Assembly: GCA_963675135.1 (NCBI GenBank)
Contig: OY776121.1
Location: 77,274,875 to 77,338,874, forward strand
Length of the DNA: 64,000 nt
DNA from: Galeopsis tetrahit
Lineage: Eukaryota > Streptophyta > Magnoliopsida > Lamiales > Lamiaceae
Direction of reading: 5' to 3'
Positions 54,701-64,000 of the stretch are shown here, piece by piece; within the stretch, counting starts at the first letter, position 1, and every line of letters begins with the position of its first letter. Below the pieces are notes generated by a model, which ran no database searches, was not told where the DNA came from, and saw only the letters and a program-made list of their open reading frames with translations. A program made the position numbers and the translations under genes.

Positions 54701-56663
54701 TCATTATACACACAGACAAGCACGCACACAGACATGTGTATGCATCTGCTTTTTTGCCACATAACCATCACAATTAACTACAAAATATTTAAGAAACTGA
54801 GATTAAAATATTATTAAGAGGTGGATGGATTGAAAAGCTGCTACTCTAATTGTCGTAAAAGTGCGCAACACAGATTGCTTTGGACAAAGGGCATGACTGA
54901 ACAATTAATTTATCGCCAATCTATAAGAGTAGGTATATTATTGTCTGCAAGTAAGTTTGATTAATGAGGATGCCCACCGTCACCTTTTTGCAGATGTTGT
55001 ATTTAAATAAAGATGTAATTTTTAGAACTACGATCATCTAAATAAGTGAAACATTAAACAGCCATTCATTAATTTTAGACAACATTTAATTCAAATAGGA
55101 GCCCTACAAATTTGGTAAATTGCTAAAGATTTATCTTAACATCTGAAGATTTTTACTAGCAAACCGGTGAAAAGGTTAAAGATGCTAGATTAATAGACAG
55201 GTTACATATCATAGGTGAGTAAGCCATCAAGGAACCAAATCTCTCACTTAATGTAATTTATCATTTCTCTATGTATTCTTGAACAAAACACAATGAGGCG
55301 TCTCATAAGGCTCCACGAAATGTTTTAGGACTCCACGTGTTTCATTATCTAGCAAAAAGATGTCGGCCAATATTTCCATAAAGGCTGATCACATATTATT
55401 AAAAATTCACATCGTCATACAATAATTAATCACAAGCAAGCCGTTACAGCAAGAGCAAATGGAGCAATACTAGATGTCACTCTTAAATTCTGGAATGCCC
55501 ATTTCACCAGCCATGTATCATCCTTGCTCATCGGAACACCACAAATATTGAATCCCGTAACATCAAAATCAAGGACAAAACTTGGAATGCATACACATGA
55601 CCAGAAAGATAAAACCTATCCCTCTTCACTTTTAATTTCTTTATCTGGGTTATACGGAAGAAAGCCAACAAAAAAAACACACTCTAATAGAGCTGGGGCG
55701 GCACAGCATTCGATCCCTCAATTTTATTAAGATGACATATCCATGCTCTGTAAAACAAACAATTAACTACTAAATGTATAACCCAAATGCTTATTCCATC
55801 TGAATTGATATACAAGCTGTCACTGAAAACAGAATATTAAATCACCAAAGAAAGCACTAGAATGAAGAAGGTGCAGAGGCAAACCTGAGTATCTGCTCAA
55901 GAGTGAGGCGCCCTCCATTCTGCTGCATTGCAGTCTGTACAGATCCATGACACCTATTCATCACCAAACAAAGGCAATTGTCCATCCTTGTGGCTCCATG
56001 GAAAGTGCAAACATTACGGCACCACATGGATTTTCTCCTCAACTCTTCAAGCTGACCTTGCATCCACACGACGTCGTTGGGCTCTTCAATAACGACCTTT
56101 TTCACAGCCACCTTATGCTTACATCCCTTACTCGAGACAACAGCAGCCCACATCTCCACTCCAGCCCTCCGGCTACTCCCTTCTCCTATTCTCCTCACCA
56201 TCTTCACCTCCTTATGCACCCCCAAATCTATCCTCCCACCTTTAGAACTATCCTCTACTCTCCTACTCCCATTGCTATAAGAACAATTACTACCACCATT
56301 AGTACTATTTACATTGTTACTGTTGTTATTATTTCCATAACATATGTTATTGTTGGAAGAAATAGTTGTAACATCCAGGGCTGCTTCACGAGCATCATCT
56401 TCTTCATCGTCGTCGTCCTCATCCTCATCATCCCCACCCTGGATCAGCGACAAAACGGCGTAATTCTTTCTGAAGGCGGAAACAGAGTTTCCGACAGTGG
56501 AGACGTGGCGGCAGCGGGGGCAGGATAGGGAGGAATCGGAAGAGGCGGAGAACATCTTGGAGAGACAGTCGCGGCAGAAGCCATGGCCGCATTGGAGAAG
56601 GAGAGGGCACCGCTCCTCTTCGTTGTACTTGTTCTGGCAGACTGAACAACACGGTACCCTCAT
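45786..56663 (-). CDS. KEG: KEEP ON GOING (KEG) E3 ubiquitin ligase, 16 exons, 1640 aa
   Basis: Exons (minus strand): 56663-55885, 53253-52891, 52786-52556, 52365-52240, 52151-51815, 51716-51559, 50845-50688, 50568-50447, 50332-50198, 49710-49586, 49442-49338, 49238-48999, 48098-47765, 47677-47489, 47402-47097, 47000-45786. They total 4923 nt, in frame throughout; Arabidopsis KEG is similar in length (about 1625 aa). Domains: N-terminal RING (CSVCQNKY, CGHGFCRDC, CPRC); Asp/Glu-rich and Asn-rich linker; kinase-like domain (VAVKK; HRD replaced by CMNIKPSN; DFG replaced by SDYG; APEAW); ankyrin repeats (exons 5-10); about twelve KEG/HERC2-like repeats to the C-terminus (WVRxKPS...GDPAD). KEG acts at the trans-Golgi/early endosome and ubiquitinates ABI5 and other ABA-pathway factors. 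One intron (49585-49443) starts GC rather than GT. Confidence 0.95.
51177..51364 (-). mobile_element. Short retroposed insert in KEG intron 6
   Basis: A long T run at the left (51178-51199, i.e. a minus-strand poly-A) begins a 188-bp segment. It is flanked by the 12-bp TSD ACTCTCAATCTT (51165-51176 and 51365-51376). Minus-strand AATAAAATTCTCATTTCTTG before the tail resembles plant LINE 3' ends. Probably a 5'-truncated LINE. Confidence 0.75.
53254..55884 (-). other. KEG first intron, 2.6 kb
   Basis: GT-AG intron (donor GTTTGC, acceptor ATGTAG) between the RING/kinase-N exon and the kinase core. No coding sequence is recognisable in it apart from a 44-bp SINE-tail insertion at 53762. A long first intron in a housekeeping-type gene may carry regulatory elements, but none is identifiable here. 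Confidence 0.75.
53762..53805 (+). mobile_element. 5'-truncated SINE tail in KEG intron 1
   Basis: Forty-four bases including CTTGAACCGGATACCGAGGC and an A-tail match the 3' end of the SINE at 57412-57642 (CCAAGACCGGATACCCGAGA). The flanking 16-bp duplication AGTYGGTACATTAAGT (53746-53761, 53806-53821; one mismatch) shows target-primed insertion. Confidence 0.75.
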
Positions 56664-57411
56664 AATTAGTTCCCCGATTGAATTCCAACAGCAGATACAG
56701 ATTCTCGGATTAGGAAATGGGGAAATCGTAGATCCACTGATGAAGAAAAGGGTTTTAGAGAGAGAAAGTGAGCTGAGTAGACAAGAGAAGAGAAATGGGA
56801 AAAGCTTGATTTGATGATTAAGGAAAACGAAGGGGTTTTGCCGTCGTCTTTTCTGACAATGGGCTTTTTTTTCTCTCTGGTTTTTTTTTTTTTTTTCTTT
56901 CACATTTTTCAACTCAAACAACACACTTCTCATTTTAATTGGCGTCAAATCCCTATTTTAATTCACTATTTTTTCATTATATTTTACTACCTCCATCCAC
57001 ATCCACCAAATGTTTTAAGAAAAATGTAATAATGTAGATAAAGTAAGGGTGTTATAGGATATTGTGGGTCCATTGTAAATAAAATGATTTTTTGTAAATA
57101 AAATTGATGACAATTTGAATAATTAAGTAATAGACTGATAGTTGAAGGTAATAGTTTCCATAAAATATATTCCGTATGAGATTACATTTGATGGACAAAA
57201 TATATAATACAAATAGAACTATATTTCATGGACGGATGTAATATTTTATTCCCGTTGTTTTTCCTTTTTTTTTTTTTTTATAACGAAACAAAGAAAGCAA
57301 TTACATAATTACTATTGAGTTAGTCTCATGTTCATAGTGTATAGTGTGCACCGTGCACACTATTTCACATGTGAGACCGGTTATTTTCCACAACAAAAAT
57401 TCAACAAGGTA
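56664..57411. other. KEG 5' UTR/promoter and AT-rich flank
   Basis: CT/GA-rich sequence just upstream of the KEG ATG (56700-56830) looks like 5' UTR. Poly-T runs and AT-rich intergenic DNA follow. No gene seen. Confidence 0.5.
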
Positions 57412-57642
57412 AAGGTTTGGTCAGGTGGTTAACGGCTTATTATATGTTCAAGGAGGTATGCTCCTCTCTAGGTATCAGGTTCGAACCCTCTCAGGTGCAA
57501 ACAATTTCTATGGGGCCATGTCCATACAGAGCGCAAAGCTCTGGCTTTAAACGGGACCCCCGCAAGTGGGCGGTGGGATTGGTCCCCCGGGATTAGTCGG
57601 TCCAAGACCGGATACCCGAGACTTAAAAAAAAAAAAAAAAAA
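57412..57642 (+). mobile_element. tRNA-derived SINE
   Basis: An A-box-like TTGGTCAGGTGGTTAACGG (57416-57434) and a B-box GGTTCGAACCC (57479-57489) are spaced as in a Pol III promoter. A GC-rich body follows and ends in CCGGATACCCGAGACTT plus about 19 A. A 14-bp string ATGTTCAAGGAGGT occurs at 57444-57457 and again right after the A-tail (57642-57655). Either it is the TSD of a SINE starting at 57458 (then lacking the A box), or the left copy is body sequence. Confidence 0.75.
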
Positions 57643-57655
57643 TGTTCAAGGAGGT

Positions 57656-58733
57656 CACAGGCAACAATAATTTATATATATATTCTTTTTAATAGCTAAA
57701 ATATAAACGTTTTTTTAACAATAATTTATATATTCTTTTTAATAATAACTAAAATATTAACGTTTTTTTAACAATAATTTATATATTCTTTTTAATAATA
57801 AGTAAATATAAACTTTTTTTTTTAATAATTTAAGTAACAAAATTATCACTCTTCAATAATATTAATAGTTACCATTTTTTAATAATAATAGTTTAATAAA
57901 ATTACCAATTTTCAATAAGAAATAATTACACTACTTTTCAATTAAAAAATATATACACTTTTCAGCATTTTTTTAATAAGAAATAATTACATTTTTCAAT
58001 TATAAAATTGTCACTTTTCAATAAAAAAAAAATACTATTTTCAATAAGAAAGAACTTCACTTTCCCATAATAAAAATTATCACTTTTTAATAATAAAGAA
58101 CTACACTTTTTTCACTAACAAAATTATCACTTTTCAATAATAATACCACTTTTCATTAATAAAATTACCACTTTTCACTAAAGAATTAATAAAATTACCA
58201 ATTTTCACTAATAAAGAATTATACTTTTCAATAAAATATCGTTTTTTAATAAGAAATAACAACACTTTTTAGTAACAATAATTATCATTTTTCAATAAAA
58301 AAAAGATTTATATTTTTCAAGAATAAAATTACCACATTTCAAAATCACCATAGCCACCACCCCCTAAACCCCGACTACCTCAGAACCGCCATAGCCAACA
58401 CCTCTAACCCAATGCCGCATCTTTCCTGTATCACGACATCCAATTTGTTACCGTATGTGAGAGTGCAAGAATCAATCCCCTATATTACTAATAGCGAGTT
58501 TAGAATACTTACGTGTCGTCTTTATATTGATTTTGCTTACGTGTCGTTCTTATATTAATTTGGTTGATGTGGGTTATCTCAAAAAATGACATATTTTGGT
58601 AAATATGATTTTATTGGTTGATTTTTATGTGTGTCATAATTATTGTGTAATTTTTTTTCATATATTAAGAATTCAAGATTGTATTGAGTTCATAAAATAT
58701 AGAAAGTTTGACTATCACAATATTAATTATAAT
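57656..58733. repeat. AT-rich block with recurring ACTTTTCAATAA motif
   Basis: From about 57840 to 58350 the phrases TTACCACTTTTCA, ACTTTTCAATAAG and AAATTATCACTTTTC recur every 25-45 bp without strict periodicity. A short CACC-rich segment (58345-58430) follows. At 58478, TCCCCTATATTACTAATAGC resembles the 5' end of the Helitron-like unit at about 62000. No gene. Confidence 0.6.
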
Positions 58734-58750
58734 TAAATAAATAATTATAT

Positions 58751-59869
58751 TTTTTTTTGGTCAGTAAAAGAAATATATATTGATTATAATTTGTTGGGCA
58801 CAAGTAATACCCTACAAAATGGAGTTTACAACAGAATATGAAAGACTAAGTTCCACCATTGTTAGTTGAAATCAATAGCATAACAGGGATTGATGTTCCA
58901 GGCTTCAAAAGTAGCACTATTGTTGAAGAGGCTCCTAGCTTTACCCCAGTTCCAAACATGTCTTTTCACGTCTTCTAGTAATTTTTCCAAGCCTCCTTGT
59001 TTCTGAAATACAATCATGTTTCTCACCTTCCACATGAGCCATATTGTACTCTCCCAGATGCAGGCTGCAATTCTTTTCCCCTTTTTTCCATTCAATAAAC
59101 CAGTAAATTGAATCAGATTTACCGACGGGCTCGAGTGAAGCTGCGTTGCCGTGCCCATCCACTTGATTATTGCCATCCACTCTCGGTGTGTATATTGGCA
59201 TTCGAACAGAGCATGGCGTACAGTTTCCGATTCAATCTTACAAAAACAGCATTCGGTCGACGTCCCAGCGGGTATTACTCCACGTGCTTGCAGATTTGAT
59301 AGCGTCGGCAGTCTGCCCCAGATCGTCCTCCATGCGTGAACTCGTACTTTTAGCGGCGTCGGGCTCTCCCAGATCACCTTGAATTCATGTTTCACGCCAT
59401 TCTCTAGCCCCTGTTTTTGCCGGAACAGGACCTCGTACACCTCTTTGGTCGTATAGCTCCCTTTCGATCCGTACTTCCACCTCCATTTATCCTCCTGTCT
59501 ATCACATCTATTAAATCAATTAGCATTAGTTTTTCTCTATCAAAAAGATCACGTCTCCAAGCCCACTCCCATATCCACTACCTTTGCCCCCTTATTTCTA
59601 GCCAACCTATAAAGTCTCGGAAAACTGCTACTTAATGCACTACTCCCCACCCACCTTTCCTCCCAAAACAAGGTGTGTTCCCCGTTTCCCACCACCTTCT
59701 CCACTCCCTCACTAAACCAACTGCCCCCTCCCTCACCTAACAATCTGCAAATTTCCCCCCACCACCCATTTTTCTTCGTCCCCTGCCCCGAACCCATAAC
59801 TCCAGCAATCTGGCCCCCATACTCGCCCCACCTAGATTTGATAACCCTCACCCATAATCTATCCCTTTC
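58751..59869 (-). mobile_element. 5'-truncated LINE, minus strand
   Basis: A T run at 58751-58758 is the minus-strand poly-A tail. The flanking 17-bp TSD TAAATAAATAATTATAT is at 58734-58750 and 59870-59886. The coding remnant (58862-59851) is the C-terminal part of an L1-type ORF2. Confidence 0.9.
58862..59851 (-). pseudogene. LINE ORF2 C-terminus (zf-RVT region), frameshifted
   Basis: The upstream part reads GNGEHTLFWEERWVGSSAL and FPRLYRLARNKGAKV, the typical stretch after the reverse transcriptase of plant LINEs. The downstream part (58862-59440) has WESPTPLKVRVHAWRTIWGR and the zinc motif CCFCKIESETVRHALFEC of the zf-RVT domain (Pfam PF13966). The linker between them (about 59440-59550) is readable only by changing frame twice. 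RT and endonuclease are missing by 5' truncation. Confidence 0.88.
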
Positions 59870-59886
59870 TAAATAAATAATTATAT

Positions 59887-61380
59887 TAATATTACTAATT
59901 GCTTAAAAAATGAGATACATACATTTTATTTAAAAAGTCACTGTTTATTTTATTCTCTTCTTAGTATAATTATTTGTCATAAGCAATTTTTCATCATAAT
60001 AACCCCTCACTAAGTGGTTACTAATTGGTTAGGTAGTACCCGATCAGGTTCAAAACCTGTTTAATTCAGTTTATAATTTGTTTTAATAATAATTTTACTC
60101 AAAGAGTTACTGTAAGAAAAACTTACCACTTTTCAAAAAAAATTAATAAATAAAATAAAATATACCACGTAAATGTACTTTTCATTCAAAGAGTTACACT
60201 AATAAAAACTTACCACTTTTCAAAATTTTTTAATAAATAAAATAAAATATACCAGGTAATGCACTTTTCATTCAAAGAGTTGCACAAATAAAAACTAACC
60301 ACTTTTCAAATTTTTTTAATACCACCTTTCAATATTAAACAGAAATGATATAGAGCCTAACAGTTGTGTCCACATTATCACGTCAATAAATTTTTATTTT
60401 TATTTAATTCAAACTTAATCTAATATCAATATTTTTTTTATCCATATCAAAATTATAAAAAAAAATCCTTTTTTATATTAAATTTAATATTATTAGCCAT
60501 TAATTTTTCTTAAATCTTTTCATGGTCATTAATATTTTCTCAGAATCTCATATGGATAAAAAAAAATGTTGATATTTAATTAAGTTTGAATTAAATATAA
60601 ATAAAAATTTATTGACGTGTAATGCCACATAGGCGGTGGGCACAATTGATGGGTCTATATTATTTCTACAATATTAACTACTATTAATAATAAATAAAAT
60701 ATACTAGGAGTATCACTTTTCAGTATTAATAATAATTTTAAGTAATAAAAACTTACCACTTTTCAGTATTAAAGACTATCATTTTTCAATATTATAAAAC
60801 AATATTTTTCAGTATTAAAGATTACCACTTTTCATTTTTATGAAACAACCATTGTTATGAAACACCATCAGTATTATGAAAGAATATTTTTCAATATTAT
60901 GAAACACCACTTTTTAGTATTAAAGACTACCATTTTTCAGTATTATGAAACAACACTTTTCAATATTAAAATTTACCACTTTTTAGTATTATGAAATTAA
61001 TAACGCATTTTAGTATTATGAAACAACACTTTTCAACATTATGAAATATTAAAGACTGTCACTTTTCAGTATTATAAAACAACATTTTTCAATATTATAA
61101 AACAACACTTTTCATTAACAACAATTACCATTTTTCAATAAGAAAAAAACTACACAGGATATTAATTTTTCAAGAATTATAGGGAGAAGAAAGGGGAAGG
61201 GGCAAGGTGGCGACGGGGGATACCAGCCCATCGAAGACGCCAAAAAAATAGGGAGAAGGAGAAAAGAAAAATAGGGAGGATGAGAGAAGGATTTCAGTGT
61301 ATTAGTCTCTCATCTAAAAGTCCAAAGGAGAAAAGAAAAATATGGGGAAGGAGAAAAGAAAAATAGGGAGGAGGAGAGAA
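59887..61380. repeat. AT-rich block with CACTTTTCA-type degenerate repeats
   Basis: From 60110 to 61170 phrases such as TTACCACTTTTCAA, CAGTATTATGAAACAAC and CACTTTTCAATATTA recur many times, resembling the block at 57840-58350. A MITE (60339-60668) is inserted within. After 61170 comes a GGGAGAAGGAGAAAAGAAAA-rich purine stretch with a partial SMART LTR at about 61285-61322. No gene. Confidence 0.6.
60339..60668. mobile_element. Long-TIR MITE (330 bp), Mutator-type TSD
   Basis: The left arm AGAAATGATATAGAGCC...CACGTCAATAAATTTTTATT and the right arm are inverted copies over about 120 bp, giving a nearly complete foldback. The 9-bp TSD CAATATTAA is at 60330-60338 and 60669-60677. It is non-coding. 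Confidence 0.8.
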
Positions 61381-61995
61381 TGATTTCAGTGCATTAGTCT
61401 CTCATCTAAAAGTCCGAACTTGTAGAGAGGGTGGGAATTAATTCTTGTATATTAATTCCTAACACTCCCCCTCACTCGTTGCATTAGTCTCTCATCTAAA
61501 AGTCTGTAGAGAGGGTGAGAATTAATTCTTGTATATTAATTCCTAACACTCCCCCTCACTCGTGGGCCGAATTAACACCTCTTACCCTTTTTGGGGAGGC
61601 ACTCGTGGGCCGGATTAACACCTCTTACCCTTTTTACCCTTTTTGGGGAGGCACTCATGGGCCTTACCCTTTTTGGGGAGGCACTCATGGGCCGGATTAA
61701 CACCTCTTACCCTTTTTGGGGACCTCTTACCCTTTTTACCCTTTTTGGGGAGGCACTCATGGGCCTTACCCTTTTTACCCTTTTTGGGGAGGCACTCATG
61801 GGCCGGATTAACACCTCTTACCCTTTTTGGGGAGGACATCGAGTGGACAATTTAAATGGGTGGAGTGCTTCCAACAGGAATCGAACCCATGTCGTTTGCC
61901 TGGTTTGCTCTGATACCATGAAATAATTCCGTCTCATCTAAAAATCCGAACTTGTAGAGAGGGTGTGAATTAATTCTTGTATATTAATCCTAACA
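61381..61995 (-). mobile_element. SMART/TRIM-like miniature LTR element with three LTRs
   Basis: On the minus strand the 5' LTR is 61919-61995 (TGTTAGG...TTTCA, 77 bp), followed by PBS TGGTATCAGAGCA (plus 61906-61918). The internal region (61549-61905) ends in PPT ACGAGTGAGGGGGAG. LTR 61480-61548 follows, then the same PPT again (61465-61479), then a further LTR 61381-61464. This gives LTR-internal-LTR-PPT-LTR, consistent with unequal recombination. There is no coding capacity. Confidence 0.75.
61557..61835. repeat. Tandem repeats inside the SMART-like element
   Basis: Modules TACCCTTTTTGGGGAGGCAC, TCATGGGCC and GGATTAACACCTCT are repeated five to seven times in varying combinations. ORFs over this stretch reflect the repeat only. 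Confidence 0.85.
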
Positions 61996-62587
61996 AAGAC
62001 AACCCCCCTATATACTAATAGGGAGTTTAAGTTTGCCAAGTGTCAAAATGTGGTTAATTTTGATGATGTGTCGTATGGAGAATAATTGTATTACATGTGT
62101 CATAATTAGGTTAAGTTAATATTTTTAGAACTTTGATGTGTATATTTATTATTGGTTAGAAAATATATGAGTTATTGATATCAAAATGAAAAGTTATGTC
62201 TGAAATTAAATTAAAATCAATTATGTTATTTTAACTACACTTTCTTTATATTATTTTTATCTAAAAATATATTTAAACATTTTGTAAAGTATATTAATTA
62301 AATTAATCAATGTTTTTTAAAATTATTTATAGGGACTAGATAATTCAAATTAAAAGAAAAACACTTTAATCAGTGTAATTTTTATCGGATATAATTCAAT
62401 AAAATATTTAAAATAATTAATTATATAATAAAATTTGAAATTATAGAAAATAGATATTATTATATGAAGTATTAAATTTTATTAATATATTGCTAAAAAT
62501 ATGAGTACTATTATTTACATTATTAAATAAAATATTAATATTAAACTTTTACGAATAGTCCGCGTAATACGCAGGAATTCTATCTAG
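61996..62587 (+). mobile_element. Possible non-autonomous Helitron
   Basis: It begins near CCCCCTATATACTAATAGGG (about 62005) and ends TATCTAGT (62580-62587). Shortly before the end is a hairpin TCCGCGT-AAT-ACGCAGGA. A 3' CTRR with a nearby GC hairpin and insertion before T are Helitron features. The 5' end lacks a clear TC, so the call is tentative. Confidence 0.4.
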
Positions 62588-64000
62588 TAAATAAATAAGG
62601 TCTAGTCTTGAGTTAGATCTCACAGAATGAGATTCGTGAGACGTGTCTCCCTTAACTCTCATATAAAAAGTAATAATATTTGAGCAAAAAATTATAGTGT
62701 TTAAGTAAAAAGTAACAGTCACTATTAATGTTGTCCATTTATTATTATTTTTTTTTAATAAAATGCAATTTGTTGTCCAAAATGTGCACAAAGTTTACAC
62801 AAAATGTGTACAATTGTCAGAAGAGATTGAAGAAGAAACATATATCATGCACAAAGTTTGCACGAAATGTGCACGTACGAATTGTGCAGAAATGTGCACA
62901 TTCGTGTGCGAAAATCATGGGTAGAATGGTTTCTTCTCCACTTTTTTTTTTTTTTTTTACTTGAGTTTAGACTAACTTGGGGCTCCACTAATCACTTAAG
63001 TTTAGACTAATTTTTCACTTGAGTTTATTAAATTGAATGAATTATATGATTGATTCCCACACGCCAAAAGACCTACCTAACTAGAGTATATATAGAACAA
63101 TTTGCTCTACAATTAACATATTTCCCGCGATTTAATACACGTGATAGAAATTTACTTTATTATTAATTTATAGTACTTTATTTTGTTTTAAATCATTTAA
63201 GTAGGGTTAATAGGTAAGGGTAGAAACCATTTTCTTTATTATGAAAGTTGATAGTTTTTCGTATTCCACTTGATTTTATGTTTTGTAATGAAAGAAGAGT
63301 TGTTGTGTTACTATGTATTTGATTTATATTTAAAAAAAAAAGAAAATATTGACTTGAGGTTTAACAAAAATAAAAAAGGCTTAAATGGCTGCACAAGTAA
63401 AAATGTAACTAGAGTTAGGGTACGCGTGATACTCTACTTAAGTTATGTTACTCTTAATTTTCCATTTTTTTATATACATATGGTCATGTCATGTGTCTCC
63501 ATTCCTTATACTGCAGGATGAAAACGGCTTCAAGTCACACTACATTTAATTATAGGATACTGCTACTAACACCCCAAAATATGTTATAAACACCCCATCA
63601 TTTTAAAAATAAAAATAGATAATTATAAAATGACTAAGTAACCTTTATACAAATTAAAGATATTTTTTTAAAAAAAATTGAAAAAATCTTAAAAAATGTA
63701 ATTAAAATCTGAAAAGTATTTTAAAATATTAGTAAAATCTTAAAAAATTTTTTTTTTAAATAAATCAAATATTTTTAAAAAATAATCTGAAAAATTAAAT
63801 ATTTTTTAAAAAGAAAATAAATAAATTATTCAAATAAAAAATTTAAAAATCAATTAAAACTAAATAAATTCGTAAAATTTTTAATAAATCGTAAAAAATA
63901 ATTAATTAAAAAATCAACTAAAATTAATAATTCGAATAATGATAAATAAAATCTAAAAAATTAAAAATCACCTAAATCTTAAGAATTAATTAAATTAATT
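62588..64000. other. AT-rich intergenic region to window end
   Basis: No gene seen. It contains palindromic repeat copy 5 (62777-62912). From about 63560 to the end the sequence is extremely AT-rich with no recognisable feature. Confidence 0.6.
62777..62912. repeat. Palindromic TGCACGATTCGTACGTGCA repeat, copy 5 (inverted)
   Basis: AATGTGCACAAAGTTTACAC, TTTGCACGAAATGTGCACG, TACGAATTGTGCAGAAATG and GAAGAAACATATATCATGC, in the same orientation as copy 2 at 16807. It is far from any RING remnant. Confidence 0.7.

Noticed and set aside
57416..57489. Host tRNA gene (A and B boxes)
   Set aside because: No acceptor stem or cloverleaf; the boxes are followed by a SINE body and A-tail.
61515..61926. 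Proteins rich in LFGEALMG / HECLPKKGK
   Set aside because: Translation of the internal tandem repeat of the SMART-like element.

Overview
This window is nuclear DNA from a flowering plant, most likely a eudicot. It is AT-rich, its genes contain introns, and it holds several nested retrotransposon classes (Copia, Ty3/gypsy of Tat type, TRIM/SMART, LINE, SINE) and DNA transposons (CACTA, MULE, MITE, possibly Helitron). I cannot name the species from sequence alone. An asterid is possible but unproven. Only three host genes look intact: an ARGOS/OSR-type organ-size gene (7733-7999, +), a plant Nudix hydrolase (43758-45320, +, 4 exons) and a KEEP ON GOING (KEG) type RING/kinase/ankyrin/KEG-repeat E3 ligase (45786-56663, -, 16 exons). 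A small RING-H2 (ATL-type) family is also present, but every copy is broken.

Layout. 1-5754 is a nest: a stop-ridden Copia element cut by the window start, with a solo LTR inside its 3' LTR (TSD ATTTT), abutting a minus-strand TRIM element. 5755-7620 is AT-rich intergenic DNA, followed by the ARGOS-like gene. 8217-9696 is a non-autonomous CACTA element with perfect ends and TSD TAT. 9865-10236 is a dead RING-H2 fragment plus a palindromic repeat. 10279-16106 is a complete but defective Copia element with 138-bp LTRs and TSD TAGAC, itself carrying a 1297-bp solo LTR (TSD GATCT). 17257-17719 is a recently broken ATL gene. 18061-29281 is an 11.2-kb Tat-like Ty3/gypsy element whose two 725-bp LTRs differ at one base that I can see, so it inserted very recently. 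29654-34216 is a third Copia element, 5' truncated. 34217-37902 holds two more RING remnants and two palindromic repeats. 37903-40616 and 41896-43282 are two deleted MULEs that share a short coding motif. 43758-56663 carries the Nudix and KEG genes in convergent arrangement. 57412-64000 is repeat-rich: a SINE, a truncated LINE with a 17-bp TSD, a long-TIR MITE, a three-LTR SMART-like element, and very AT-rich sequence with a recurring CACTTTTCA motif.

The most notable object is the Tat-like element. On the plus strand it has one uninterrupted 1760-codon gag-pol frame that keeps gag, protease, RT and integrase but has lost nearly all of RNase H and the expected second (archaeal-type) RNase H. 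On the minus strand, between pol and the 3' LTR, is a four-exon gene whose three introns have consensus borders and join into one 870-residue frame, with a TATA box upstream. A 35-bp tandem repeat separates the two transcription units. The element therefore looks young and mobile, yet probably depends on RNase H supplied in trans, while its antisense gene appears intact. Antisense extra ORFs are known in the Tat lineage; the intact splice structure and the RNase H loss are what I read from this copy.
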